NCBI GenBank assembly: GCA_030271555.1 | Contig: JARXKQ010000061.1 | Span: forward strand, 1 to 6,933 | DNA: 6,933 bases | Reading direction: 5' to 3' | Source: Chloroflexota bacterium | Lineage (GTDB): Bacteria; Chloroflexota; Limnocylindria; Limnocylindrales; CSP1-4 | Part shown: positions 1-5,746 of the stretch, one piece after another | Layout of the letters: the number at the start of each line of letters is the position of its first letter | How positions within the stretch are numbered: position 1 is the stretch's first letter | Program-made: the position numbers and the translations under genes | Notes under the pieces: generated by a model | What the model was told of the DNA's origin: nothing | The model's input: only the letters and a program-made list of their open reading frames with translations | The model's database searches: none

Positions 1-1
1 G

Positions 2-1849
2 CAGCAGTCGATGAGCGGCGCCGACCGCGGCACGCACACCGCGCGGCGCAAACTCGAAGAGGCGATCCGCCGTTACAAGACCGAGGGCGCCAAGAACCCC
101 GGCTACCTCAAGGTGCTGCGCGCCGAGGTCGAGCGCCTGCGCGACCAGGTGCGCCGCGGCGAGATGGCGCTGGCGCAGCTCGAGGCCGACCGGCGCGCGC
201 TGGCTGAAACGAGGGCCGCGCGCACGGAGCTCGACGCGCGGCTGGCCGAGCAGCGCGAGGGCGCCGCGAAGGCTGAGCGAGCCGTCGCGCTCAACACCCG
301 ACTGACCGAATCGGCCAAGCTCTACGCGCGCTACAAGCGCGCCGCGGAGCTGCGCGAGGACATCGGCCGGCTCGAGGCGTCGCACCCATCTGTTGTCGCC
401 CTACCGGCGTTGCGCAGCACGGTCGAACACCTGCGCAAGCTCGAGTTCAGCTTGTCGGAGATGCGCGCCGAGCTGGCGGCCGAGCCGGACCTGTCGGGCT
501 ACGACGTGTCCATTCCCAATCCGCGCTGGCGGCCATGGGTCGTCGTGGCCCTGGTCGCGCTCCTGGGCGCGGCTATCTCCGGACTTGTTGGCGTGCAGAT
601 GGGCATGGCAGTGACCGCGCTGGGTTTCGCCGCCGCACTCGTCGTCATCGCCATGATTGCTTTGCTGTTGGGCGTCCGTCGCCGCAATCGGCAGACCAAC
701 ATCCGGCTCCAGAATGAGTTGCGCGAGGCGGAGATCGCGCGCCGCCTGGCCGGTCGCACGGATCTCGCTGAGCGCGTCCGCCAGGCCGAGCAGGACCGCG
801 TCCAGGCGATGTCGTCGCTTGGCCTCTCCGATCTTGCTGTGGCTGAGACGACGCTCGCCGCGGAGACCGACCATGTCTCCAAGATCGGCGCGCGGCGCGC
901 CGAATACCGCGGCCTCATGGGCGACGACCCTACCGACGAGGATGTCGCGGAGTTGCGCGACAAGGCCGCCGCGGAGGGCGAAGAGGCGCGCCACGCGCTC
1001 GCCGGCATGGGTGAGATGGGCAAGGAGCCCGAACGCTTCCTCAACGGCTTCCAGCTCGCGATCACGCGGCTCGGACCAGAGCGCGAGGCCGCGTTCAGCG
1101 CTGAGGCGCAGGCCGAGGCACGCGTCAACGCCAACGAGGTTGACGCGGAGAAAGTCACCGGCGATGCCGAGGCCCTGACAACGGCAGACGAAAACCTCGC
1201 GGCGGCGGAACGGCGGCTGCGGATCTACGAGGACGTGCTCGCGACGTTGAACGCCGCCGAGCGCGGCACCATGAAAAAGGCCGCGCGCTTCCTCGAAGGC
1301 CGCATGGCGCGCGATATCGAGCGCATCAGCGGCGGCCGCTACCGCCGGCTGCGCGTCGACGAGGCCACGCTCACCTTCAGCGTCCAGTCCCCGGAGACCG
1401 ACGGCTGGATCGACGTGCGGCGCCTGTCGCAGGGCACGCTCGACGCGCTTTACCTGTGCGCGCGGCTGGGCATCGTGCGCCAGGTCACTGCGCCGGCGGC
1501 GCCGCCAATCGTTCTCGACGACCCGTTCGTGACCTTCGACGATGAGCGCGCGACGCGCGCGCTGGCACTGCTCAAGGACATGTCGCGCGATCTCCAGGTC
1601 ATCCTGCTGACGACTTCCGACCGATTCGACTCACTCGCCGACAACGTCGTCATCCTGCCTGCGCCGGCCGAGCGCGATGGCCCAGAGCCGGTCGCGCAAA
1701 TGCCTTCGGTGGAATCGATGTCGGTCTGGTCGAGCACCGCGCTACCCCCAACCGAGCCGCGCCCCGCTGCGCCGCGGCCGCCGATCGTGGTGAGCAACGG
1801 CTCCTCACCAGTCGAGCCCGCGCCACTCCGGCCGGCGGAGGACCGCTGA
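2..1849 (+). CDS. YhaN-like AAA/SMC-type ATPase with membrane hairpin, partial (N-terminus off left edge)
   Basis: The reading frame is open to the left edge, so the ATG at 11 is internal and the start lies outside. The visible 615 residues (numbered here from that ATG) begin in a coiled coil (about 15-130). Two membrane segments follow at about 176-196 and 201-221, then a second long coiled coil (about 230-430). The ATPase half comes last: an ABC-type signature RLSQGT (471-476) and a Walker B IVLDDPF (500-506) with a following acidic D-loop region. A proline-rich, low-complexity tail fills about 550-612. The Walker A half must be upstream, probably within the missing 150-170 residues. This layout fits YhaN-type Rad50/SMC-like ATPases, which often sit beside a calcineurin-like nuclease and are thought to act in DNA repair. 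That partner would be expected just left of the window. At the usual switch-histidine position the sequence reads LLTTSDRF, with Ser536 instead of His. The family call is fairly firm; the exact role is inferred. Confidence 0.8.
   Translation, partial: QQSMSGADRGTHTARRKLEEAIRRYKTEGAKNPGYLKVLRAEVERLRDQVRRGEMALAQLEADRRALAETRAARTELDARLAEQREGAAKAERAVALNTRLTESAKLYARYKRAAELREDIGRLEASHPSVVALPALRSTVEHLRKLEFSLSEMRAELAAEPDLSGYDVSIPNPRWRPWVVVALVALLGAAISGLVGVQMGMAVTALGFAAALVVIAMIALLLGVRRRNRQTNIRLQNELREAEIARRLAGRTDLAERVRQAEQDRVQAMSSLGLSDLAVAETTLAAETDHVSKIGARRAEYRGLMGDDPTDEDVAELRDKAAAEGEEARHALAGMGEMGKEPERFLNGFQLAITRLGPEREAAFSAEAQAEARVNANEVDAEKVTGDAEALTTADENLAAAERRLRIYEDVLATLNAAERGTMKKAARFLEGRMARDIERISGGRYRRLRVDEATLTFSVQSPETDGWIDVRRLSQGTLDALYLCARLGIVRQVTAPAAPPIVLDDPFVTFDDERATRALALLKDMSRDLQVILLTTSDRFDSLADNVVILPAPAERDGPEPVAQMPSVESMSVWSSTALPPTEPRPAAPRPPIVVSNGSSPVEPAPLRPAEDR
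1837..1841 (+). promoter_or_regulatory. Shine-Dalgarno GGAGG for the EamA transporter gene
   Basis: GGAGG lies inside the last codons of the ATPase gene and ends four bases before the CTG at 1846. The spacing is slightly short but usable. It is the only good ribosome-binding site near the point where the transporter's first membrane segment must begin, so it supports initiation at or next to the ATPase stop codon. Confidence 0.5.
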
Positions 1850-2772
1850 TCGGCGCAGGCGCGGTCCTTGGTCTGCTGTCCGCGATCTTTTGGGGCGCGG
1901 GCGATTTCTGCGGCGGGCTGATCAGCCGTTACACGAGCACGTTCAGTGCCGTGTTCACGGCCCAATTTGTGGGCTGGATTGGCACCCTTGTCCTCGTGGC
2001 GGCGACGGGCGAGGCGGCGCCAACATCTGAAACGGTGATCTTTGGCGCAACTGCCGGCGCGTTTGGCGTGTCCGGGCTCGTGTGCTTCTATTACGCGCTG
2101 GGCCGCGGCACGATGGGTGTGATCGCGCCGCTTTCGGCGCTGATCGGCGCCGGCGTCCCGGTATTGCTCGCGATCTACAACGGCGAGCTGGTCTCGCTCG
2201 CCCGACTGGGCGGTATGGGCCTGGCGTTGGCCGCGGTGGTGCTCATCTCGCTGCCTGCCGGCGAAAAGACAGCTGACGAGCGCCGCCGGCTACGCATCGA
2301 CTTTGCCGATTTACCGCTGGTCGTGCTGTCGGGCTTGGGCTTTGCCGGCTTCTTCGTCTTCATCGGCCATGCGTCTGCGGGCGGCGGGCTGTGGTGGCCG
2401 TTGATGATCGTGCGCACCACCGGCCTGGCCATGGTGATGGCGGGCTTCGGATATTTGATGCTGCGCGCGCGGCCCGCACCGCTGCGCGAGCGGATCGGCC
2501 ACATCCTGGGCACGCAGCACCTGCACCGGTGGCCGTTCAGCCGGCTCGCACTCGGCGCGACGTTCGTGCTGGCCGGCGTGGGCGACCTGGGTGGCAACGC
2601 GTTCTTCGTGCTTGCCCAGCACGCCGACGCGTTCAGCGTCGCGGTCGTCTTGTCGTCGCTCTACCCCGTGATTACCACCGTGCTGGCCGTGCTGCTGCTG
2701 CACGAACGACTGCGCCGATTCCAGGTGGTGGGCGTGGCGCTCGCTACGTTGAGCGTGGCGCTGCTGCGCTAG
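1846..2772 (+). CDS. DMT superfamily transporter, EamA-type, likely CTG start
   Basis: An integral membrane protein of about 308 residues with the two-repeat EamA layout of around ten hydrophobic segments. The first repeat spans about residues 4-140 and the second about 155-308. A charged linker (EKTADERRRLR) separates them. The late motif LSSLYPVITTVLAVLLLHER (about 269-288), ending in a Glu-Arg pair, is typical of the second EamA repeat. Such proteins move small metabolites or drugs across the cytoplasmic membrane; the substrate cannot be read here. The frame has no ATG, GTG or TTG between its preceding stop (1543-1545) and GTG 1951. Starting at 1951 would remove the first membrane segment (AVLGLLSAIFWGAGDF). 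CTG 1846 restores the full family length, overlaps the ATPase TGA in a CTGA arrangement and follows GGAGG. ATC 1849 is the other candidate. The 3' end overlaps the convergent Rieske gene. Family assignment is strong; the start is an inference. Confidence 0.85.
   Translation: MIGAGAVLGLLSAIFWGAGDFCGGLISRYTSTFSAVFTAQFVGWIGTLVLVAATGEAAPTSETVIFGATAGAFGVSGLVCFYYALGRGTMGVIAPLSALIGAGVPVLLAIYNGELVSLARLGGMGLALAAVVLISLPAGEKTADERRRLRIDFADLPLVVLSGLGFAGFFVFIGHASAGGGLWWPLMIVRTTGLAMVMAGFGYLMLRARPAPLRERIGHILGTQHLHRWPFSRLALGATFVLAGVGDLGGNAFFVLAQHADAFSVAVVLSSLYPVITTVLAVLLLHERLRRFQVVGVALATLSVALLR
2744..2772. other. Tail-to-tail coding overlap of convergent genes
   Basis: The last 29 bases of the transporter gene (stop TAG at 2770-2772) and of the Rieske gene (stop TAG read on the minus strand at 2744-2746) are shared. 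No intergenic region exists here and I see no GC hairpin followed by a T run. Both transcripts must end inside the opposing gene or by another mechanism such as Rho. Confidence 0.9.
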
Positions 2773-3652
2773 CGATGTTCTGGCCGGCCGGGTCGAGCAC
2801 GCGCTTGACTTCCCAGCCACCGCCGTCCGCGGCGCGCACCTGGTAGCGCGGCTGATCGAATGTTGATGGGCCACGCGTCCGCCGGCCGGTGGCGAGATCA
2901 AAGCGCGAGCCGTGCCACGGGCACTCGATGCAGCCGTCGACGAGCTTGCCGCTGGGCAGCGGGCCGCCGGCGTGGGCACATTGCGCGTGCAGCGCGTAGA
3001 CCGTGTCGCCGGACCTGACGACCACCAGTTGTTGTGCCCCCGCCTTCGCAGGTGTCGGTTTGTTCTCCGGTAGGTCGGTCACGTCGAGCTTGATCCACTC
3101 GCTCTTTGTGCCGAAGCGCCAGGCGTGGCGGTTGACCATGTTGCCCAGCGTGTAGACGAGCTCGCCACCCACGTACGCGCCGGCGAGCATGATCGAGTAG
3201 GCGATCAGCTGGGTCACGATCGCGACCGTCCTATCGGCGTCCACGGGCGCAGTGAGGCGCAACCACAGCGAGACCAGGTAGACGAGCAGCGACAGGACCA
3301 TCAGCGTGCCGTGCACGGTGGCCGCGGTGCGCGCATCGTCGTCGGTGTCGCTGTAGTCGGCCAGCCCGGCCACGGCGGCGGCGACCATGCCCAGGACGCC
3401 GACGACCATCGAGATGTCGGCCGCCTGACGTTGGTTCAAGAAGTCGAACAGCACCGTCAGCGACAGGGCGCCCAACGGCAGGTCCGTAATGACCGCGTGG
3501 ACCGAATGGCCCAGCCACTTTCCGTGCAGCAGATCCGCCACAGGCGGCATCGCGCCGAACACCGCCCTGAGCCAGCGCACGTTGAAATCACCGAACGGCC
3601 GCGCCCAGCCGTATTGCGAACGGAGTATCCGAAGCAGCAGCCGACCGATCAC
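2744..3652 (-). CDS. DUF2231-Rieske [2Fe-2S] fusion membrane protein
   Basis: A 302-residue protein with two parts. The N-terminal part (about 35-180) looks like DUF2231: a GHSVHAVITDLPLG motif followed by about four membrane segments, including LGALSLTVLFDFL, VVGVLGMVAAAVAGLADY, LMVLSLLVYLVSLWL and a last one near residues 147-170. The C-terminal part (about 185-295) is a Rieske domain. Its cluster ligands are all present: Cys225 and His227 (CAH), then 16 residues, then Cys244 and His247 (CPWH). The domain should therefore bind a [2Fe-2S] cluster and carry electrons at the membrane; no catalytic domain is visible. The GTG start overlaps the pgl stop as GTGA and has a strong Shine-Dalgarno seven bases upstream. 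This is the last gene of the zwf-opcA-pgl operon, so it may link NADPH production to a membrane redox step; that is inference. The partner and reaction are unknown. Its 3' end overlaps the convergent transporter gene by 29 bases. Confidence 0.88.
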   Translation of the reverse strand: MIGRLLLRILRSQYGWARPFGDFNVRWLRAVFGAMPPVADLLHGKWLGHSVHAVITDLPLGALSLTVLFDFLNQRQAADISMVVGVLGMVAAAVAGLADYSDTDDDARTAATVHGTLMVLSLLVYLVSLWLRLTAPVDADRTVAIVTQLIAYSIMLAGAYVGGELVYTLGNMVNRHAWRFGTKSEWIKLDVTDLPENKPTPAKAGAQQLVVVRSGDTVYALHAQCAHAGGPLPSGKLVDGCIECPWHGSRFDLATGRRTRGPSTFDQPRYQVRAADGGGWEVKRVLDPAGQNIASAAAPRST

Positions 3653-4485
3653 CCGGACACCTCCGTGCTCTTGGGGTTTCGTGGCAACCCGGCTGCAGCC
3701 GCTTCATCGAGCAGCCACACGGCGTTCGGTGAGAGGGCCGACTGGGCCGGCCAGCGATCCACGTCGTGCTCGTTGCCCAGCACGGTGGCCACTATCTCCG
3801 ACTTACCCGCGCCGGCCGACATGACCAGCACCAGGCCCGCCTCGGCGATGGACCGGGCGCTCAGCGTCACTCGGGCGACGTGCGGCTCGACATGGGTTGG
3901 CGCCGGAATCGCCAGCACGATGGGCGCGTCCGGCGCGAGGCCGGGGCTACCCGGAAATAGCGACAGGACGTGGCCGTCCGGGCCCAGGCCAGTGAGCAGC
4001 ACGTCGAAACGCGGCACGCCGCCGCGCGCCAGGAGCATGTGGCGCGTCAGCTCCTCGGCGTAGCGCTGGGCGGCGAGCTCGACCGGGTTGTCGTCGCTGA
4101 GCGCCTCTTCGACAGGCACAGGATGGATGTTGCCCAGGTCGATGGGCAACAACGGCCCGCTGTTGTCGGTAACGCTCAGCAGCTCGTTGTAGGCGAGGCC
4201 GGCGTTGGAGTCGGGGTGGTCTGACGGCACAAAGCGCTCGTCGCCCCACCACAGATGGACGCGCGACCAGTCGAGTGCCGCGCGCTGCACCGGCGCGGCG
4301 AGCTCGCGGTAGAGCGGCCCGGCCATGGAACCGCCGGTCAGGGCGATGTGCGCCACGTGGCGTTCCTTGACCGCGGCGTCCAGCGCATAGATGACCCGGC
4401 GCGCCGCCTCGCGGGCAAGCGCGGCGCCGTTCTCGACGACGACGATCTCCGCACCGCCGTACGGCTGGTCAGTCACCTCAGCCAC
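3649..4485 (-). CDS. pgl: 6-phosphogluconolactonase
   Basis: This cytosolic enzyme hydrolyses 6-phospho-D-glucono-1,5-lactone to 6-phosphogluconate, the second step of the oxidative pentose-phosphate pathway. The protein has 278 residues, slightly above the common 230-270 range. Family motifs are clear: LTGGSM at 49-54 (phosphate-binding loop region), WWGDERFVP at 79-87, and GLGPDGHVLSLFPG at 166-179 with the conserved Asp-Gly-His (His172). The late SAGAGKSE (223-230) matches the family's conserved Gly-x-x-Lys stretch. The GTG at 4485 overlaps the opcA stop by eight bases and has GAGG about ten bases upstream. A second GTG at 4476, just past the opcA stop, would shorten the protein by three residues and cannot be excluded. 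The position between opcA and the Rieske gene, with overlaps on both sides, shows operon membership. Confidence 0.95.
   Translation of the reverse strand: MAEVTDQPYGGAEIVVVENGAALAREAARRVIYALDAAVKERHVAHIALTGGSMAGPLYRELAAPVQRAALDWSRVHLWWGDERFVPSDHPDSNAGLAYNELLSVTDNSGPLLPIDLGNIHPVPVEEALSDDNPVELAAQRYAEELTRHMLLARGGVPRFDVLLTGLGPDGHVLSLFPGSPGLAPDAPIVLAIPAPTHVEPHVARVTLSARSIAEAGLVLVMSAGAGKSEIVATVLGNEHDVDRWPAQSALSPNAVWLLDEAAAAGLPRNPKSTEVSG
3658..3664 (-). promoter_or_regulatory. Strong Shine-Dalgarno (GGAGGTG) for the Rieske-DUF2231 gene
   Basis: On the minus strand GGAGGTG lies within the last codons of pgl (the Glu-Val codons of its C-terminus). About seven bases separate the GGAGG core from the GTG at 3652. 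This decides the GTG start and suggests the Rieske gene is translated efficiently in its own right as well as by coupling to pgl. Confidence 0.75.
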
Positions 4486-5746
4486 CGCCCAGCAACCTCA
4501 CGGCGCGGATCAGCGCCTGCTCGAAGGTGCGGTCGAGCCCCGGCCGCTCGAGCGCCTCAGCGATGTAGGGCGTCTCGTCGAAGGGCTCCAGCCGCCCCGC
4601 TCGCCGCGTAACCGACGCGCCGTTCCAGTCGGCGGTGGCGAGCAAATGGTCTGCCTGACGGGTGACCCGAGCGCGGACAAGCGCCTTGGGTCGCGCGGCC
4701 TCGATGTCGACGCGGACCAGCGAGCCGGCCGCGCGCTTGGCGCCGTCGAGCGTGGCGCGCACGGGGTGGATCTCGACCGCGATCTCGCGCCGGCCGTGGC
4801 GGAACGCGCCGTGCAGCTCATCGCTGTCCGCGCTCCGGCGCGCGAGCGGCCGCGCGATCTCCCAGCCCAGCCGCGCGGCCAGCCAGCCCAGGTAAAAGGC
4901 GGCGCGCGAGACGCGCATCGTGTCAGTTGGCCGCGCGACGTCGACGCGGACGCTCTTGATGTGGTCCAGCTCGCGCGTCAGCAGCGGATGGTCGAACAGG
5001 CCGGCGAGCAGCTCGCGCCACAGGGACAGCCGCAGCCAGCCGATATCGGTCACGGCGACGCCGCCCGCGACCACCGTTGCGAGGCCGGCCAGGCGAGCGC
5101 CGCCGTCTTCGTGGAACGTGCCTGAGTCAACGAGCAGCCGGTCCGCGATTTCGACTATTTCGCTGAACTGCTTGGAGCCGAACGGCGGATCGTCGGGCCA
5201 CCACAGCACCACCGGCAGATCGTGAATGAGCAGCGGCGCCACGACCCGCGACAGGTGCTGGGCCAGCTCGCCGCCGGTCTTGACGATGATCTGCTCGGTG
5301 CAGATCTCGGCCATCGACTGGCCCGACAGGCGGCACTCGGCATAGATGTGCGCGTCCGTCGTGGCCGGGCCGTCGAAGTCGCCCGGCGATACGACGATCG
5401 CCCGCGACGGGTGGCGCTGGTTGAGGTGGTTGATCGCTGCCAGCGCGCGCTCCGTCGTCTCCGGCCGCGGCGCAACAACGACGAGCGTCAGCACACTGGT
5501 CCGCATCCGCACCCGGACTGACCTGGTGGAGTGCTCGACCATGTGGCTCGCCAGGCGCGGGTCGCCCATCGCCCGTTCCAGGGCGTTCTGCGACACGTCG
5601 GGCTGCTCAGTCTGGACAGCGGCCGACGTCCACACCTCGGACAGCTTCTCCACGCACTCGCTGATGCTGTGTGCGCGGACCTGCCAGCGACTGGTTGGGT
5701 CGGTCTGCAAGTCGGTCTTCTGGACCGGCTCAGTCTCGGCGGTCAC
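4478..5746 (-). CDS. opcA: OpcA, glucose-6-phosphate dehydrogenase assembly/activation subunit
   Basis: OpcA proteins bind Zwf and promote its active oligomer, as first described in cyanobacteria. The 422-residue protein carries the OpcA core: a strand-rich region VLTLVVVAPRPE (85-96), the RHPSRAIVV motif (111-119), EICTEQIIVKTGGE (147-160), then PLLIHDLPVVLWWPDDPPF (171-189) and ADRLLVDS (201-208), all typical of the family. The C-terminal domain (about 230-422) is less conserved. It is longer than the roughly 300-residue actinobacterial forms and nearer to cyanobacterial lengths. The start is GTG 5746, which overlaps the zwf stop as GTGA. A longer in-frame start at 5899 exists but only adds Arg/His-rich sequence read through the zwf 3' end. 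The only cysteines are 31, 138 and 149, with none in the C-terminal domain. No strong Shine-Dalgarno is seen, so translation probably depends on coupling to zwf. Confidence 0.93.
   Translation of the reverse strand: MTAETEPVQKTDLQTDPTSRWQVRAHSISECVEKLSEVWTSAAVQTEQPDVSQNALERAMGDPRLASHMVEHSTRSVRVRMRTSVLTLVVVAPRPETTERALAAINHLNQRHPSRAIVVSPGDFDGPATTDAHIYAECRLSGQSMAEICTEQIIVKTGGELAQHLSRVVAPLLIHDLPVVLWWPDDPPFGSKQFSEIVEIADRLLVDSGTFHEDGGARLAGLATVVAGGVAVTDIGWLRLSLWRELLAGLFDHPLLTRELDHIKSVRVDVARPTDTMRVSRAAFYLGWLAARLGWEIARPLARRSADSDELHGAFRHGRREIAVEIHPVRATLDGAKRAAGSLVRVDIEAARPKALVRARVTRQADHLLATADWNGASVTRRAGRLEPFDETPYIAEALERPGLDRTFEQALIRAVRLLGGG

Noticed and set aside
401..994. Minus-strand open frame opposite the ATPase coiled coil and membrane segments
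   Set aside because: Low-complexity Arg/Ala/Gln-rich translation, no ribosome-binding site identified, and fully inside a supported gene on the other strand.
2782..2789. GGCCGGCC palindrome just after the transporter stop, considered as a terminator stem
   Set aside because: It is a short self-complementary stretch with no loop and no T run, and lies inside the Rieske coding sequence; such words are common in GC-rich DNA.
2311..2979. Minus-strand open frame of 222 codons opposite the transporter
   Set aside because: Gln/His/Arg-rich shadow translation that also overlaps the real Rieske gene in another frame of the same strand.
3125..4063. Long plus-strand open frame of 312 codons opposite the Rieske and pgl genes
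   Set aside because: Its translation is rich in Arg, Gln, His, Asp and Val without domain features. It lies antisense to two genes with clear family motifs and crosses their junction, as expected of a GC-rich shadow frame.
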